Shown: positions 26,438 through 39,011, counted from the first letter of the stretch. The stretch is DNA of 64,000 nt from Erwinia piriflorinigrans CFBP 5888 (GCF_001050515.1 NZ_CAHS01000015.1:744001-808000); one strand, 5' to 3'. Numbers and translations are program-made. Notes: generated by a model not told the origin, from the sequence alone.

Positions 26438-28276
26438 TTACATCACCATCAGCAGCGCCAGCACCACGACGGCACCGATGCTCATTGAGGCGAGATACCA
26501 GCGCAGATAGCCGTTTTCGCTGAACGCCAGCCCTTTGTTACCACCGCGTGCCAGCAGAGCCGGGATATTCATCAGGGAATTCAACGGATCGCGCGACAGC
26601 AGCCGGGCCACAAACAGGTATGGCTTAACAAAGACTTTGTCGTACAGCCAGTCAAAGCCCCAGGCGGCAAACCACCAGGTGGAGAAGAAACGCCCCGGCG
26701 CGCTGTTAGCCACAGCAGTCACCAGCGTGCGTTTGCCCAGCCACAGCGCGGCCGCCAGCAGAATACCGACAATCGCCACCACGCCAGAGGCGATTTCCAG
26801 CGTCAGCACGCTGCCGTGCGCCAGTTCGCTGGTCTCCGGCAGTACGCCACGCAGCGGCGGCACGATCATGGCACCGATAAAGGTCGAGAGAATTAACAGC
26901 ACCAGCAGCGGCAGATGATGGGTGATGCCCTTGCCGGCATGCGCATGAATTTGTTCTTTACCGTGGAAAGCAATAAAGATCATGCGGAAGGTGTACAGGG
27001 AGGTCATAAACGCCCCGGCCAGCCCGGCAATCATCAGGTTCAGATGGCCGTTGGCCAGCGCCCCGGCAAGGATCTCATCCTTACTGAAGAAGCCTGCGGT
27101 GATCATCGGCAGCGCCGACAGCGCCGCGCCGCCGACCAGGAAGCAGACATACACCAACGGGATGCTCTTACGCAGTCCGCCCATTTTGAAGATGTTCTGC
27201 TCGTGGTGGCAGGCGAGGATCACCGAACCGGAAGAGAGGAACAGCAGTGCCTTAAAGAAGGCATGGGTCATCAGATGGAAGATCGCCGCATCCCAGGCCT
27301 GCACGCCAAGCGCGAGGAACATATAGCCGATCTGGCTCATGGTTGAGTAAGCCAGCACGCGCTTGATATCGGTTTGCACCAGCGCCGCAAAGCCTGCCAG
27401 CACCAGCGTCACCGCGCCGACAATCCCCACCAGATGCAGCACTTCCGGCGTCATCAGGAACAGGCCGTGAGTACGGGCAATCAGATAGACACCGGCGGTC
27501 ACCATCGTCGCGGCGTGGATCAATGCGGAGACCGGGGTTGGACCCGCCATCGCATCGGCCAGCCAGGTCTGCAACGGCAGCTGGGCAGATTTACCGACCG
27601 CACCGCCTAATAGCATCAGGGTGGCCCATTGCAGCATATGATTATCGGCAGCGAAGTGTGCCGGAGCCAGCGCCATCATTTCGCGGAAGTTCAGCGTTCC
27701 CAGCTCGTTGTAGAGGATAAACAACGCCAGTGCGAGGAACACGTCACCGACGCGGGTGATGATAAAGGCTTTCATCGCCGCCGCACCGTTGGCCGGATGG
27801 CTGTAGTAGAAACCGATCAACAGGTAAGAGCAAAGACCGACGCCTTCCCAGCCGAGATACATCAGCATCAGGTTATCGGCCAGCACCAGAACCACCATGC
27901 TGGCGATAAACAGGTTGGTATAGGCGAAGAAGCGGGAATAGCCCTCCTCGCCGCGCATATACCAAGAGGCGAACATATGGATCAAGAAGCCAACGCCGGT
28001 CACCACCGACAGCATGGTCAACGACAGGCCGTCGAGCGTCAGGTTGACGTCAATCCTGAAATTGCCCACATGCATCCAGGTCCACAGCGCCTGGTTAAAC
28101 ACCTGTTGCCCGTTATGAAAGAAGTCAAGCCCGGCATACGCCGTGACCAGCGCTGCCAGCCCCACCGAGCCCATGCCGACGGCGGCAGACAGGTTTTCTG
28201 ACCAGCGACCGCGTGAAAACGCCAGTAATAAAAAGCCGATCAGCGGAAACAGAATGGTTAAATAGAGAAGGTTCAT
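26438..28276 (-). CDS. nuoL: NADH-quinone oxidoreductase subunit L
   Basis: 612 residues (E. coli 613), the distal antiporter-like subunit with the long lateral helix at its C-terminus. Motifs: [19 protein letters not shown] (essential Glu), [32 protein letters not shown], and the C-terminal amphipathic region [20 protein letters not shown]. Its start overlaps the nuoK stop by 4 bases (ATGA). Confidence 0.97.
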   Translation of the reverse strand: MNLLYLTILFPLIGFLLLAFSRGRWSENLSAAVGMGSVGLAALVTAYAGLDFFHNGQQVFNQALWTWMHVGNFRIDVNLTLDGLSLTMLSVVTGVGFLIHMFASWYMRGEEGYSRFFAYTNLFIASMVVLVLADNLMLMYLGWEGVGLCSYLLIGFYYSHPANGAAAMKAFIITRVGDVFLALALFILYNELGTLNFREMMALAPAHFAADNHMLQWATLMLLGGAVGKSAQLPLQTWLADAMAGPTPVSALIHAATMVTAGVYLIARTHGLFLMTPEVLHLVGIVGAVTLVLAGFAALVQTDIKRVLAYSTMSQIGYMFLALGVQAWDAAIFHLMTHAFFKALLFLSSGSVILACHHEQNIFKMGGLRKSIPLVYVCFLVGGAALSALPMITAGFFSKDEILAGALANGHLNLMIAGLAGAFMTSLYTFRMIFIAFHGKEQIHAHAGKGITHHLPLLVLLILSTFIGAMIVPPLRGVLPETSELAHGSVLTLEIASGVVAIVGILLAAALWLGKRTLVTAVANSAPGRFFSTWWFAAWGFDWLYDKVFVKPYLFVARLLSRDPLNSLMNIPALLARGGNKGLAFSENGYLRWYLASMSIGAVVVLALLMVM

Positions 28277-28575
28277 CCGCGCATCTCGCTCACTTTATCA
28301 ATGTTGAGGTTCTGACTGCGACGATGCAGCTGCAACAGCAGCGCCAGGCCAATACTGGCCTCTGCCGCGGCGAGGCTGATCGCCAGGATAAACATCACCT
28401 GACCGTCGGCCTGCCCCCAGTAGCTGCCCGCCACCACGAACGCCAGCGCGGCGGCGTTAATCATGATTTCCAGACCAATCAACATAAACAGCAGATTGCG
28501 GCGGATCATCACGCCCGTCAGCCCGAGGACAAACAGGATGGCCGCCAGAATAAGTCCATGCTGCAAAGGGATCAT
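28273..28575 (-). CDS. nuoK: NADH-quinone oxidoreductase subunit K
   Basis: 100 residues, three membrane helices, the same length as E. coli NuoK. Two conserved intramembrane glutamates, in [16 protein letters not shown] and [20 protein letters not shown], take part in proton transfer in the membrane arm. Overlaps both neighbours, nuoJ and nuoL, by 4 bases. Confidence 0.97.
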   Translation of the reverse strand: MIPLQHGLILAAILFVLGLTGVMIRRNLLFMLIGLEIMINAAALAFVVAGSYWGQADGQVMFILAISLAAAEASIGLALLLQLHRRSQNLNIDKVSEMRG

Positions 28576-29126
28576 GCCCGCTCCTCCTTCTTACTTTTCG
28601 CCGCATCCGCTGGACGGTTAGCCAGAACCTCACCGGCACGCTGTTCGCGCCCAATGTGGAACGCCACCACCAGCCCGGCCAGCAGCAGCATCGAAGCCAG
28701 TTCGACCGCCAGCACGTAAGGCCCGAACAGGCTGATACCAACCTGTTTGCCGTCAATCATGGTGCCGTCAATGCCCTGATCGTTGATCGACAGAATGGCA
28801 TAGACGATGGTGAGCAGCAGCAGCAGAGACAGCAGCCCCGGGCCAATCCACATGCCCGGTTTCAGCCAGTCTTTCTCCTGCTGCACTTCGGCACCGCCGA
28901 GATTCAGCATCATCACCACGAAGACAAACAGCACCATGATGGCACCGGCATAGACGATAATTTCCAGCGCACCGGCAAAATAGGCCCCGAGTGAGAAGAA
29001 CACCCCGGACACCGCCAGCAATGAGATGATCAGGTACAGCAACGCATGTACCGGATTGGTATGGGTGATAACGCGCAATGTCGCCAGCACCGCGACCAGT
29101 CCGCAAAGATAAAACGCAAATTCCAT
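28572..29126 (-). CDS. nuoJ: NADH-quinone oxidoreductase subunit J
   Basis: 184 residues, five membrane helices. The conserved third helix [23 protein letters not shown] contains the pi-bulge region that couples quinone chemistry to pumping. The C-terminal charged tail is cytoplasmic. It follows nuoI by about 10 bases and overlaps nuoK by 4. Confidence 0.97.
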   Translation of the reverse strand: MEFAFYLCGLVAVLATLRVITHTNPVHALLYLIISLLAVSGVFFSLGAYFAGALEIIVYAGAIMVLFVFVVMMLNLGGAEVQQEKDWLKPGMWIGPGLLSLLLLLTIVYAILSINDQGIDGTMIDGKQVGISLFGPYVLAVELASMLLLAGLVVAFHIGREQRAGEVLANRPADAAKSKKEERA

Positions 29127-29136
29127 GCCTGGCTCC

Positions 29137-29679
29137 TTAAGGTAACAAGCCCTTGACGTCGATGGGTTTGGCTTCGTTTTCAGCGTCGCCTTTATCTTTG
29201 CCGTCGATCGCCATACCCGCCATCCGGTAAAAATTGTATTCCGGGTATTTACCCGGGCCGGAAATCAGCAGGTTTTCTTTTTCATACACCAGATCCTGAC
29301 GCTTAAACTCACCCAGCTCAAAGTCCGGGGTAAGCTGAATCGCAGTGGTCGGGCAAGCCTCTTCACACAGGCCACAGAAAATGCAGCGCGAGAAGTTAAT
29401 GCGGAAGAATTCCGGGTACCAGCGGCCGTCAGTCGTCTCGGCTTTCTGCAAGGAGATGCAGCCCACCGGGCAGGCCACCGCGCAAAGGTTACAGGCCACG
29501 CAGCGTTCCTGGCCGTCCGGGTCACGCGTCAGCACAATGCGCCCACGATAACGCGGCGGCAGATAGACCGGCTCTTCCGGGTACATCAGGGTTTCGCGTT
29601 TGGCGAAGGCGTTCATACCTATCAGCCAGATACTGCGAACCGTGGTACCAAATCCAACGACAATGTCTTTTAACGTCAT
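29137..29679 (-). CDS. nuoI: NADH-quinone oxidoreductase subunit I
   Basis: 180 residues (E. coli 180). A peripheral-arm subunit with two [4Fe-4S] clusters (N6a, N6b), bound by [15 protein letters not shown] and [16 protein letters not shown]. It passes electrons toward NuoB. The N-terminal amphipathic helix lies against the membrane arm. Encoded 12 bases after nuoH. Confidence 0.98.
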   Translation of the reverse strand: MTLKDIVVGFGTTVRSIWLIGMNAFAKRETLMYPEEPVYLPPRYRGRIVLTRDPDGQERCVACNLCAVACPVGCISLQKAETTDGRWYPEFFRINFSRCIFCGLCEEACPTTAIQLTPDFELGEFKRQDLVYEKENLLISGPGKYPEYNFYRMAGMAIDGKDKGDAENEAKPIDVKGLLP

Positions 29680-29691
29680 GTTCTTAACCCC

Positions 29692-30669
29692 TTACTGCGC
29701 CGTGTAGAGAATCACTGCGGCAGTCGCCAGCAGATTCAGCAGCGTCAACGGCAGACAAACTTTCCAGCCGAACGACATCACCTGGTCATAGCGCGGGCGC
29801 GGTAACGCAGCACGGATCAGAATAAACATCATCATAAAGAAGGCTGTTTTCAGCGCGAACCAGATAATCGGTGGCAGCCACGGCCCCTGCCAGCCGCCGA
29901 AGAACAGCGTGACGATCAGTGCGGAAACCGTGACGATGCCAACATATTCACCGACAAAGAACAGGCCAAACTTCATGCCGGCATATTCAATGTGGTAACC
30001 ATCGGCCAGTTCCTGCTCGGCTTCCGGCTGGTCGAACGGATGGCGGTGACACACCGCCACTCCAGCGATGCAGAAGGTGAGGAAGCCTAAGAACTGCGGG
30101 ATCACGTTCCACAGGTGCGCCTGGCTGTTAACAATATCAACCATATTGAACGAACCCGCCTGCGCCACCACGCCCATCAGCGACAGACCGAGGAACACTT
30201 CGTAGCTCAGAGTCTGTGCCGAGGCGCGCATCGCGCCGAGCAGCGAGTACTTGTTGTTGCTCGACCAGCCGGCAAACAGCACCGCATACACCGCCAACCC
30301 CGCCATCATCAGGAAGAACAGCAGGCCGATATTCAGGTCAGCGCCCATCCAGGTGGAGGTGACCGGTACGATTGCCATCGCCAGCAGCAGCGAGGTAAAG
30401 GCAATCATCGGTGCCAGGGTAAAGATAACGCGGTCGGTAAATGGCGGGATCCAGTCCTCTTTAAAGAACATCTTGATCATGTCGGCGACCAGCTGTAACG
30501 AACCGCCCCAGCCGACACGGTTAGGCCCGTAACGGTTCTGGAACAGGCCAAGCAGACGGCGTTCGCCGAAGCTCATAAACGCACCGCAACCGACCACCAC
30601 AAACAGGATCACTAAGGCTTTAACCACGGCGATAATGACGTCGATAACTTCCGGTGTCAGCCAGCTCAT
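29692..30669 (-). CDS. nuoH: NADH-quinone oxidoreductase subunit H
   Basis: 325 residues (E. coli 325), eight membrane helices, forming most of the quinone-binding cavity with NuoB and NuoD. Visible signatures: [19 protein letters not shown] in the first cytoplasmic loop and [22 protein letters not shown] in the acidic loop at the quinone site. Its ATG overlaps the nuoG stop by 4 bases. Confidence 0.97.
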   Translation of the reverse strand: MSWLTPEVIDVIIAVVKALVILFVVVGCGAFMSFGERRLLGLFQNRYGPNRVGWGGSLQLVADMIKMFFKEDWIPPFTDRVIFTLAPMIAFTSLLLAMAIVPVTSTWMGADLNIGLLFFLMMAGLAVYAVLFAGWSSNNKYSLLGAMRASAQTLSYEVFLGLSLMGVVAQAGSFNMVDIVNSQAHLWNVIPQFLGFLTFCIAGVAVCHRHPFDQPEAEQELADGYHIEYAGMKFGLFFVGEYVGIVTVSALIVTLFFGGWQGPWLPPIIWFALKTAFFMMMFILIRAALPRPRYDQVMSFGWKVCLPLTLLNLLATAAVILYTAQ

Positions 30670-33392
30670 TGTGCCGCCTCCTGCAGATTGTCAACATTTG
30701 CCCCGGACAGGAACGGCGGAATACCGGGCAGACCGAGCGGTAAACCCACCTGCCCTGCCTGTAGCGTGCTGGAAAAGCGAACCGGCAGACGCAGGGTTTC
30801 ACCCTGACAGTTAAACGCCAGGGTCGTCCCCGCGTTAACGCCGAGTTTCGCCGCATCTTGCGGGTTCACCATCAGGTAAGCATCTGGCATACGCTGCTGG
30901 ATCACCGGGGAGCGCTGGGTCATCTCTTCACTGCCAAACAGATGGAAATACGGCGCTACGCGCCAGCTGTTATTCGCCCCCGCAAAAGCAGCGGGAATAT
31001 TTTCAAACCAGCTCAGCTGCGCGCTACCCGCTTCGATCAGGCGCACGCCCGGATCGCCGTTGCGCAGCTGGCCGCCGACTTCGGCCTGGAACTTGTTCCA
31101 TGCCTGCGGTGAGTTCCAGCCTGGCGCCCAGGCAAACGGGATCTGTGAGCGGGCCGCGCCCGGCTGGTTGTTCCCTTCCATAGAGAAAGCAAACATGCTG
31201 TCTTTGTCCTGCGGCTGGCGCGGCTCGTGCACGCTGATATTGGCGCGCATCGCCGTGCGTCCACTGGCGCGGTGCGGAGAGCGTGACAGCTTCTGACCAC
31301 GAATGCGGAAGCTGGCATCCGGCGCGGCCTGCTTGATCCCCGCCAGCTGTGGCAGGGCCACGATGCAGGCATCAATCACATGATCGAGCTGGCTCCAGTC
31401 CACTTCGCGGCTGTTGATGGTGCTTTGAAGCGAGTGCAGCCAGCGCCAGCTTTCCAGCATCTGGACTTTTTCGTCGTAGTAAGCCGGATCGTAAACCTGG
31501 AAGAAACGCTGGGCGCGACCTTCCTGGCTGACCACCGTGCCATCACTTTCAGCAAAGCTGGCGCTGGAGAGGATCAGGCCGGCTTTTTCCGTGGTCGCGG
31601 TGCGCTGATGGTCGAGCACAATCACGTTTTGCGTGTTGCTCAGCGCCGCATCGACGGTGGCTTTTGGCAGGTGACGATAAAGATCGTTTTCGAGGATAAT
31701 CGCCGCATCGGCGGTACCGCTGGTCAGTTCGGCCAGCGCCGTATCCAGGGAATGCCCACCGATCAGCCCCAGGCCAACGCTGTTGGTCGCTGCCGCCAGC
31801 AGGGTGATCCCCACATCGGCTCCGCGACCTTTCAGCGCTTTAGCCACATTGGCCGCCGCCTGAATCATCGCCTCGCTACCCGCATGGGTGCCGGAGATAA
31901 TCAACGGTTTTCTCGCCCCGGCCAGCGCCTGAACGATGACGTCAATTTTAGCGGCCAGCGCTTTATCAAGGTCGCTCACCGCCGGTGCGCTGGCGTCCAG
32001 CTCATGGGCAATGGCAAAGCCGAGACGCGCCTGGTCTTCCACCGGCGCGCGGTAGCTCCAGGCGGCGATATCATCGAGCCGGGTTTCATCAACGTTGGTG
32101 ACAAACAGCGGATACTTGGCGTTCTGACCAATATTCAGGATCGCCGCGATCTGCCAGTCGGCCACCTTCTGTGCCGCCGCCATCTCACGCGCTTTGCCTT
32201 TTACCGCCTGGCGCACCGACAGCGCCACGCGCGCACCGGTCTGGGTCAGATCTTCACCCAGCACCAGCACCGCATCATAGCTTTCGATTTCACGCAGCGC
32301 CGGGGTATGAATACCGCCGTCGCGCAGCACCTGTAGCATCAGCTCCAGCCGCGCCTGCTCGCCAGCCGCGATACCGGTAGAGAAGTTTTCTGCGCCCACC
32401 AGCTGGCGCAGCGCAAAGTTGCTCTCCACGCTGGCGCGCGGTGAACCAATACCAATCACCTTCTTCGCCTGACGCAGCACGTCGGCCGCCCCCTGCATCG
32501 CCTGGTCAGCGTTCAGCGCGATCCAGTCGTCGCCACGGCGCTGCATCGGCTGGCGTGGACGATCTTTAAGGTTAACGTAGCCATAGCCAAAGCGGCCACG
32601 GTCACAGAGGAAATAGTGGTTAACCGTGCCGTTATAGCGGTTTTCGATACGGCGCAGTTCGCCATAGCGCTCCCCCGGGCTGGTGTTACAACCGATGCTG
32701 CACTGCTGGCAGATGCTGGGGGCAAACTGCATATCCCACTTGCGGTTGTAGCGTTCGGAGTGGGTTTTATCGGTAAATACGCCGGTCGGGCAGATTTCTA
32801 CCAGGTTGCCGGAAAACTCACTTTCCAGTACGCCATCTTCGGTACGACCAAAGTAGACGTTATCATGGGCACCGTAGACGCCGAGATCGGTGCCGTCGGC
32901 ATAATCTTTGTAGTAACGCACGCAGCGGTAGCAGGCGATGCAGCGGTTCATCTCATGGGAAATGAACGGCCCCAGATCCTGATTACGGTGGGTACGCTTG
33001 GTGAAACGGTAACGGCGGAAGCTGTGACCGGTCATCACCGTCATATCCTGCAAATGACAGTTACCGCCCTCTTCACACACCGGGCAGTCGTGCGGATGGT
33101 TGGTCATCAACCACTCCACCACGCTTTCGCGGAACTCTTTCGCTTCGCCGTCATCAATCGAAATAAAGGTGCCGTCAGACGCCGGAGTCATGCAGGACAT
33201 AACCAGGCGACCACGGGTATCTTCGGCATTTTGAAATTGCTTTACCGCACACTGGCGGCAGGCACCGACGCTACCGAGCGCCGGATGCCAGCAGAAATAA
33301 GGAATATCGAGGCCGAGGGACAGACAGGCCTGTAACAGGTTGTCGGCACCATCAACATCATATTCTTTACCGTCTACATGGATTGTAGCCAT
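30666..33392 (-). CDS. nuoG: NADH-quinone oxidoreductase subunit G
   Basis: 908 residues, as in E. coli. The N-terminal ferredoxin-like domain binds [2Fe-2S] N1b ([20 protein letters not shown]) and [4Fe-4S] clusters N5 ([17 protein letters not shown]) and N4 ([20 protein letters not shown]). A molybdopterin-oxidoreductase-like region follows, with the extra cluster N7 site CQQCSIGCN found in E. coli-type enzymes. The start [11 protein letters not shown] matches E. coli; a start three codons upstream is less likely. Confidence 0.97.
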   Translation of the reverse strand: MATIHVDGKEYDVDGADNLLQACLSLGLDIPYFCWHPALGSVGACRQCAVKQFQNAEDTRGRLVMSCMTPASDGTFISIDDGEAKEFRESVVEWLMTNHPHDCPVCEEGGNCHLQDMTVMTGHSFRRYRFTKRTHRNQDLGPFISHEMNRCIACYRCVRYYKDYADGTDLGVYGAHDNVYFGRTEDGVLESEFSGNLVEICPTGVFTDKTHSERYNRKWDMQFAPSICQQCSIGCNTSPGERYGELRRIENRYNGTVNHYFLCDRGRFGYGYVNLKDRPRQPMQRRGDDWIALNADQAMQGAADVLRQAKKVIGIGSPRASVESNFALRQLVGAENFSTGIAAGEQARLELMLQVLRDGGIHTPALREIESYDAVLVLGEDLTQTGARVALSVRQAVKGKAREMAAAQKVADWQIAAILNIGQNAKYPLFVTNVDETRLDDIAAWSYRAPVEDQARLGFAIAHELDASAPAVSDLDKALAAKIDVIVQALAGARKPLIISGTHAGSEAMIQAAANVAKALKGRGADVGITLLAAATNSVGLGLIGGHSLDTALAELTSGTADAAIILENDLYRHLPKATVDAALSNTQNVIVLDHQRTATTEKAGLILSSASFAESDGTVVSQEGRAQRFFQVYDPAYYDEKVQMLESWRWLHSLQSTINSREVDWSQLDHVIDACIVALPQLAGIKQAAPDASFRIRGQKLSRSPHRASGRTAMRANISVHEPRQPQDKDSMFAFSMEGNNQPGAARSQIPFAWAPGWNSPQAWNKFQAEVGGQLRNGDPGVRLIEAGSAQLSWFENIPAAFAGANNSWRVAPYFHLFGSEEMTQRSPVIQQRMPDAYLMVNPQDAAKLGVNAGTTLAFNCQGETLRLPVRFSSTLQAGQVGLPLGLPGIPPFLSGANVDNLQEAAQ

Positions 33393-33412
33393 AGTGAACA
33401 TGCTTCCATAAG

Positions 33413-33430
33413 GCTCGTGCTGGCACGAGC
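33413..33430. other. Perfect hairpin between nuoF and nuoG
   Basis: GCTCGTGC (33413-33420), two loop bases TG, GCACGAGC (33423-33430), within the 50-bp gap. There is no T-run, so it is not a terminator. It may be an RNase barrier that adjusts the relative yield of upstream and downstream products. Confidence 0.6.
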
Positions 33431-33442
33431 GTTAAACTTTGC

Positions 33443-34783
33443 TTACCAGCGCGCCTTTAACAGGTTGGGCTGGATGCCGCTAATCGCGTGTGCGTTGCTG
33501 TATACCTGGGGTGCCATACCCGCTTCAAACTCTTCGCGGAAGTATTTAATGGCGCTTTGCAGTGGCTCTACGGCACCCGGCGCATGTGCACAGAAGGTTT
33601 TGCCCGGGCCAAGCTGGCGGCAGAGCTGTAGCAAGGTTTCGATATCCCCCGGCTGCCCCTGCTTTTGTTCCAGCGCGCGCAGAATTTTCACGCTCCACGG
33701 CAGGCCATCACGACATGGGGTACACCAGCCGCAGGATTCACGGGAAAAGAACTCTTCCAGGTTGCGCACCAGCGACACCATATTGATCTCGTGGTCTACC
33801 GCCATCGCCAGCGCGGTTCCCAAACGGCTACCGGCTTTACCGATGCTGGCAAATTCCATAGGCAGATCGAGGTGTTGTTCGGTGAGGAAGTCAGTCCCCG
33901 CCCCGCCCGGCTGCCACGCCTTGAATTTAAGCCCGTCACGCATGCCACCGGCATACTCTTCGAGAATTTCGCGCGCGGTCGTCCCGAACGGCAGCTCCCA
34001 AACGCCCGGGTTTTTCACCCGGCCGGAGAAGCCCATCATCTTGGTGCCGGCATCTTCGCTGTTGGAGATGCCTTTGTACCAGTCAACGCCATTGGCGAGG
34101 ATAGCGGGCACGTTCGACAGAGTTTCAACATTGTTGACGCAGGTTGGCTTGCCCCAGACGCCAGCAGATGCAGGGAAAGGCGGTTTGGAACGCGGATTAG
34201 CGCGGCGACCCTCCAGCGAGTTAATCAGCGCAGTTTCTTCACCACAGATATAGCGGCCCGCGCCGGTATGCACGATCAGTTCGAAATCAAAGCCGGTGCC
34301 GAGAATATTTTTGCCCAGCAGACCCGCTTCGGTGGCTTCAGCAATCGCCCGGCGCAAGTTAACGGCGGCCTCAATGTATTCACCGCGCAGGAAGATATAG
34401 CCACGGTAAGCCTTCAGGGCAAAGGCGCTGATCAGCATGCCTTCCACCAGCTGATGCGGCATTTGCTCCATCAGCAGGCGGTCTTTGTAAGTGCCCGGCT
34501 CCATCTCATCCGCGTTACACAGCAGATAACGGATGTTCATCGACGCATCTTTCGGCATCAGGCTCCACTTCAGCCCGGTGGAGAAACCGGCACCGCCGCG
34601 CCCCTTCAGGCCAGAGTCTTTCACCAGGCTAACGATGTCATCCGGTGCCATGCTTTTCAGCGCTTTCTCCGCCCCGGCATAGCCGTTCTTACTGCGGTAT
34701 TCCTCAAGAAATACCGGCTGCTTATCTTCACGCATGCGCCAGGTGAGCGGATGCATTTCGGCAGTACGCACAATCTGTCTCAT
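33443..34783 (-). CDS. nuoF: NADH-quinone oxidoreductase subunit F
   Basis: 446 residues (E. coli 445). This is the entry point for electrons: it binds NADH and FMN ([30 protein letters not shown]) and holds the [4Fe-4S] N3 cluster ([12 protein letters not shown] plus a downstream Cys in [10 protein letters not shown]). It forms the dehydrogenase module with NuoE and NuoG. Its start overlaps the nuoE stop by 4 bases. Confidence 0.98.
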   Translation of the reverse strand: MRQIVRTAEMHPLTWRMREDKQPVFLEEYRSKNGYAGAEKALKSMAPDDIVSLVKDSGLKGRGGAGFSTGLKWSLMPKDASMNIRYLLCNADEMEPGTYKDRLLMEQMPHQLVEGMLISAFALKAYRGYIFLRGEYIEAAVNLRRAIAEATEAGLLGKNILGTGFDFELIVHTGAGRYICGEETALINSLEGRRANPRSKPPFPASAGVWGKPTCVNNVETLSNVPAILANGVDWYKGISNSEDAGTKMMGFSGRVKNPGVWELPFGTTAREILEEYAGGMRDGLKFKAWQPGGAGTDFLTEQHLDLPMEFASIGKAGSRLGTALAMAVDHEINMVSLVRNLEEFFSRESCGWCTPCRDGLPWSVKILRALEQKQGQPGDIETLLQLCRQLGPGKTFCAHAPGAVEPLQSAIKYFREEFEAGMAPQVYSNAHAISGIQPNLLKARW

Positions 34784-35295
34784 TGATACTGCTCCAGTAA
34801 GTTGGCGATATTTTCCGGCGTCAGATGGACGTGAGTATCTTCATCCACCATCATCGTCGGCCCCTTGTCGCAGTTACCGAGGCAGCAGGTTGGCAGCAGC
34901 GTGAAGCGCCCATCCGCCGTGGTTTGTCCCGGCTTGATGTTGAGGTTTGCTTCCAGCGCGGTCTGAATGCCCTGATAGCCGGTGATATGGCACACCACGC
35001 TGTCACAGTAGCGGATCACATGGCGACCCACCGGCGTGCGGAAGATCTGGCTGTAGAACGTTGCCACCCCTTCCACATCGCTGGCTGGAATAGCCAGCAC
35101 CTCTGCAATGGCGCCAATCGCGCCGTCGGGTACCCAGCCGCGCTGCTTCTGTACGATTTTCAGCGCTTCAATCGAGGCAGCACGCGCGTCTTCATAGTGA
35201 TGCTTTTCATGCTCGATGGCGTCACGTTCTGCCGCACTCAGCACAAAAGCACCGGATTCATCGATCGTTTCGATCGCAATTCTTTGATCGTGCAT
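34780..35295 (-). CDS. nuoE: NADH-quinone oxidoreductase subunit E
   Basis: 171 residues. A thioredoxin-like subunit carrying the [2Fe-2S] N1a cluster; ligands are visible in [12 protein letters not shown] and [13 protein letters not shown]. The helical N-terminal part contains the family motif [29 protein letters not shown]. Two bases separate it from nuoC. Confidence 0.98.
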   Translation of the reverse strand: MHDQRIAIETIDESGAFVLSAAERDAIEHEKHHYEDARAASIEALKIVQKQRGWVPDGAIGAIAEVLAIPASDVEGVATFYSQIFRTPVGRHVIRYCDSVVCHITGYQGIQTALEANLNIKPGQTTADGRFTLLPTCCLGNCDKGPTMMVDEDTHVHLTPENIANLLEQYQ

Positions 35296-35297
35296 AA

Positions 35298-37097
35298 TTA
35301 GCGGTCCACGTCTGACATAACAAAATCGATACTACCGAGGTATACGATCAGGTCGGATACCAGGCTGCCGTTGATCACTGAAGGGATCTGCTGCAGGTGC
35401 GGGAAGCTGGGCGTGCGCACGCGGGTGCGGTAGCTCATGGTGCTGCCATCGCTGGTCAGGTAGTAGCTATTGATCCCTTTGGTCGCCTCAATCATCTGGA
35501 AGGATTCGTTGGCTGGCATCACCGGGCCCCAGGAAACCTGTAGGAAGTGGGTGATCAGGGTTTCGATATGCTGCAACGTGCGCTCTTTCGGCGGCGGCGT
35601 GGTCAGCGGATGATCGGCTTTAAACGGCCCGGCCGGCATATTGTTCAGGCACTGTTCCAGGATGCGCATACTCTGGCGCATCTCTTCCATCTTCAGCATC
35701 ACACGGCTGTATGCACAGCTGACGCCGTCACCAATCGGCACTTCAAAGTCGAAGTTTTCATAGCCGGAGTAAGGACGCCATTTACGCACGTCAAAATCCA
35801 GCCCGGTGGCGCGTAGCCCGGCACCGGTGGTTCCCCATGCCAGCGCTTCTTCCATGTTGTAGGCAGAAACCCCTTTGGCACGGCCAATCAGCACCGAGTT
35901 TTTCAGCGCGGTTTGCTCATAGGCTTTCAGGCGTTTTGGCATCCAGTCAAGGAACTCGCGCAGCAGACGTTCCCAGCCTTTCGGCAGGTCATGCGCCACG
36001 CCGCCGATGCGGAACCAGGCCGGATGCATACGGAAACCGGTAATGGCTTCCACCACATCATAAATTTTCTGGCGATCGGTAAAGGCAAAGAACACCGGTG
36101 ACATGGCACCAACGTCCTGAATAAAGGTGGAGATGTACAGCAGGTGGCTGTTGATACGGAACAGCTCTGATAGCATCACGCGGATCACATCCACGCGTTC
36201 CGGCACTTTAATGCCGGCCAGCTTCTCTACCGCCAGCACGTACGGCATTTCATTGACGCAGCCGCCGAGGTATTCGATACGGTCGGTATAGGGAATGTAG
36301 CTGTGCCAGGACTGGCGCTCACCCATCTTTTCGGCACCGCGATGGTGATAACCGATATCCGGCACGCAGTCGACGATCTCTTCACCGTCCAGCTGTAATA
36401 TAATGCGGAATGCCCCGTGCGCCGATGGATGGTTAGGGCCGAGGTTGAGGAACATAAAGTCCTCATTGGCGGTAGAGCGCTTCATGCCCCAGTCTTCAGG
36501 CTTGAAGGTCAGGGATTCCATTTCCAGATCTTCTTTCTGCTTGGTCAGCTCGAAAGGATCGAATTCAGTGGCGCGCGCCGGATAATCTTTACGTAACGGG
36601 TGCCCTTCCCAACTCTGCGGCATCATAATGCGCGTCAGGTGCGGGTGGCCGACCACATTAATACCAAACATCTCCCAGGTTTCCCGCTCATACCAGTTAG
36701 CATTGGGGAAAATTTTCGTCAGGGTCGGCACATGCAGATCGTTTTCTGACAGCGCCACCTTGAGCATGATATCGCGGTTACGCTCAATGGAGATGAAGTG
36801 GTAGAAAACGGAAAAATCCGCCGCCGGTAACCCGGCACGATGGGTGCGCAGGCGCTCATCCATACCATGCAGGTCATACAGCATCACATAGGGTTTTGGC
36901 AGCTTGCGCAGGAATTCGACGATCTCTAACAACTGCTCACGTTTCACCCAGACTACCGGCACGCCGGTACGGGTTGCTTGCACGGTAAAGGCATCAGGCC
37001 CAAAACGATTACGCAGCTCGCCGATCGCCGGGTCATCCTGGTGATCGCGGGTTTGCCATAACGGCTGAGCGAGATCTTGCGTGGTTAAATCTGTCAT
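35298..37097 (-). CDS. nuoC: NADH-quinone oxidoreductase fused subunits C/D
   Basis: 599 residues; the NuoC (30-kDa) and NuoD (49-kDa) parts are fused as in E. coli, with the junction around residues 175-215. NuoC motifs include [10 protein letters not shown] and HPLRKDYP. NuoD has [18 protein letters not shown] and [14 protein letters not shown], including the His that lines the quinone site. The C-terminus [18 protein letters not shown] matches exactly. The start at 37097 ([10 protein letters not shown]) agrees with the family; the longer upstream frame has no similarity. Confidence 0.97.
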   Translation of the reverse strand: MTDLTTQDLAQPLWQTRDHQDDPAIGELRNRFGPDAFTVQATRTGVPVVWVKREQLLEIVEFLRKLPKPYVMLYDLHGMDERLRTHRAGLPAADFSVFYHFISIERNRDIMLKVALSENDLHVPTLTKIFPNANWYERETWEMFGINVVGHPHLTRIMMPQSWEGHPLRKDYPARATEFDPFELTKQKEDLEMESLTFKPEDWGMKRSTANEDFMFLNLGPNHPSAHGAFRIILQLDGEEIVDCVPDIGYHHRGAEKMGERQSWHSYIPYTDRIEYLGGCVNEMPYVLAVEKLAGIKVPERVDVIRVMLSELFRINSHLLYISTFIQDVGAMSPVFFAFTDRQKIYDVVEAITGFRMHPAWFRIGGVAHDLPKGWERLLREFLDWMPKRLKAYEQTALKNSVLIGRAKGVSAYNMEEALAWGTTGAGLRATGLDFDVRKWRPYSGYENFDFEVPIGDGVSCAYSRVMLKMEEMRQSMRILEQCLNNMPAGPFKADHPLTTPPPKERTLQHIETLITHFLQVSWGPVMPANESFQMIEATKGINSYYLTSDGSTMSYRTRVRTPSFPHLQQIPSVINGSLVSDLIVYLGSIDFVMSDVDR

Positions 37098-37215
37098 AAG
37101 TTGTTCACCATTCTGGCCTGACGGACAGGCGCTCAGTGTTGGCGTCAAGGGGGTCAGCGCATATTACGTTATGTTTTTATTGCGCTTTTTCTGACCACAT
37201 CCATCAACTGCTGGG

Positions 37216-37890
37216 TTAAATTTCGTCAGGGGTACGCAGATTAGTCACGGCAATACGCTCTGCGTTTTTCCTGTCGCGCTCGGACTGCATATTGGCGCGA
37301 TAGACGCCCTGATCGTTGACCACCCATGATAATGGACGTCGTTCTTTACCGATCGACTCTTGCAATAGCAGCAGTGCCTGCATATAGGCTTCGGGGCGCG
37401 GTGGACAGCCAGGAATATAGACGTCTACCGGCAGGAACTTATCAACGCCCTGCACCACGGAATAGATATCGTACATACCGCCGGAGTTGGCACAGGCTCC
37501 CATTGAGATCACCCATTTCGGTTCCAGCATCTGGTCATACAAGCGCTGTATCACCGGGGCCATCTTGGTGAAACAGGTTCCCGCCACCACCATAAAGTCA
37601 GCCTGGCGCGGCGAAGCACGAATCACTTCCGAGCCAAAGCGCGCCACATCGTGCACCGCAGTAAACGAGGTGGTCATTTCGACATAGCAGCAGGAAAGAC
37701 CGAAGTTAAACGGCCAAAGGGAGTTCTTACGCCCCCAGTTCACCATATCGTGCAGAGCATGTTCTAACTTGCCCATATAGACATTTTGATGAACGTGCTT
37801 TTCCAGGGGATCGGTAACAATCTCCTGTTTTTGCAGGGGATAACGGTCATTCTCACCGTTCGGGTCTATGCGGGTGAGCGTATAGTCCAT
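37216..37890 (-). CDS. nuoB: NADH-quinone oxidoreductase subunit B
   Basis: 224 residues (E. coli 220). It binds the terminal [4Fe-4S] cluster N2, which reduces ubiquinone. Ligands lie in [10 protein letters not shown] (tandem Cys), [12 protein letters not shown] and [15 protein letters not shown]. Encoded between nuoA and nuoC. Confidence 0.98.
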   Translation of the reverse strand: MDYTLTRIDPNGENDRYPLQKQEIVTDPLEKHVHQNVYMGKLEHALHDMVNWGRKNSLWPFNFGLSCCYVEMTTSFTAVHDVARFGSEVIRASPRQADFMVVAGTCFTKMAPVIQRLYDQMLEPKWVISMGACANSGGMYDIYSVVQGVDKFLPVDVYIPGCPPRPEAYMQALLLLQESIGKERRPLSWVVNDQGVYRANMQSERDRKNAERIAVTNLRTPDEI

Positions 37891-37907
37891 GTGTTTTTGC
37901 CTCGCTG

Positions 37908-38345
37908 TTACTGCTTGTGACGGTTGGCGTGCGAGATGGTGGTTGGTTTGACGTCAAACTGACGACGGGCAGGAGCCCAATCCAGCGCGCCAATGCGAAC
38001 CAGATAAAACAAACCAGCAAGCAGGACCAAAATGAAAATAGCGGCTTCGACAAAGCCAACCCAGCCGCTTTCGCGGATGGCGGTCGACCATGCATAGAGA
38101 TAGAGCGCTTCAACGTCGAAGATGACGAAGAACATGGCGACCAGATAGAACTTGGCGGACAGACGCAATTTCGCAGTGCCAACGGAAGCAATACCGGATT
38201 CAAAAGGTGTATTTGTGTGCCTTCCACGGGCTTTTCCGCCTAAAAACCATGCTCCCGCCAACATCAGGCAGCAAAGACCTATTGAGACGATCAGGAAAAC
38301 AGCAAATGCCCAGTGATGGGCGACGACTTCTGTGGTTGTTGACAT
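37908..38345 (-). CDS. nuoA: NADH-quinone oxidoreductase subunit A
   Basis: 145 residues, three membrane helices. The family motif [37 protein letters not shown] (read in parts) is intact, with the conserved acidic residues of helix 2. First gene of the nuoA-N operon; 17 bases before nuoB. Confidence 0.97.
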   Translation of the reverse strand: MSTTTEVVAHHWAFAVFLIVSIGLCCLMLAGAWFLGGKARGRHTNTPFESGIASVGTAKLRLSAKFYLVAMFFVIFDVEALYLYAWSTAIRESGWVGFVEAAIFILVLLAGLFYLVRIGALDWAPARRQFDVKPTTISHANRHKQ

Positions 38346-38552
38346 ACTCTGACTTACTCACCAAAAGTGGCGCTACGCGTCCTGCTCTAATAAATGGCAG
38401 CTCACACACCACATCGATTCAAGGGAACAATGTAAAAACCATACAATTTATACTGGTTTCATCAATAAGCCAGTAGTTTTATGTGGTTTTTACTCCTTTA
38501 CCTTACCTTTTGTCAACTTTGACAAAACAATCAGCACATTATTTTACATTGA

Positions 38553-38567
38553 GAACATTAAATTAAC
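38553..38567 (-). promoter_or_regulatory. ArcA-box-like site upstream of nuoA
   Basis: GTTAATTTAATGTTC on the minus strand matches the ArcA direct-repeat consensus GTTAATTAAATGTTA at 13 of 15 positions, about 210 bp before nuoA. ArcA represses nuo without oxygen in E. coli, so the site is functionally plausible. Confidence 0.5.
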
Positions 38568-38908
38568 ACATGATGCGCTTTTAGCGAGCTAAATCGAGTC
38601 AGTCACAACATGCGTTGACGAGCGTAGCGGGCAAAACCCTGCAGAATGTCGGTATTTATTCTGGCCTATTTTGGCAGGAATAATCTTTTTTTCCTTCCCC
38701 TTCCAGAAGCTATTTTTTTGATCCAGCACACAGTTTAAGGGTTTATGATAAAAAAACAGGCAGATTTTGACCGTCAAAATGCCCTTCTGGTGAAAACGGA
38801 ATGCGGGAAGTTCCGGGAAAGTTTTTTTTGAGCCCAAGGTAAATAGCTTGAGGTATGAATAAATTTTTAGAGTCATTAAGGCATAAAACGGATAGGTTTT
38901 TTATCAAT

Positions 38909-38951
38909 AAAAAAGCCCTTCAGTCAAAATGCTGACCAAAGGGCTTTTTTT
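38909..38951. terminator. Strong bidirectional terminator after lrhA
   Basis: AAAAAAGCCCTT and AAGGGCTTTTTT arms, with the internal pair TCAG/CTGA. It lies about 60 bases beyond the lrhA stop and isolates lrhA from the nuo promoter. Confidence 0.9.
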
Positions 38952-39011
38952 ATGGAGTAAAAGGGAAAAATCAGTTTTTAATGAAAAGGATACTCGTTTT
39001 CGTTAAAAAAA

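Larger units (their letters stand above)
38346..39011. promoter_or_regulatory. nuo operon upstream region (lrhA-nuoA gap)
   Basis: About 665 bp. E. coli nuo also has a long leader with ArcA, Fnr, NarL and Fis control. One ArcA-like box is visible (38553-38567) and the lrhA terminator lies at 38909-38951. A 95-codon frame at 38589-38876 shows no protein features and is not called. Confidence 0.6.

Noticed and set aside
38589-38876. 95-codon frame on the minus strand in the nuo upstream region
   Set aside because: No protein-like composition or family similarity, no ribosome-binding site of note, and it lies in an AT-rich regulatory region.
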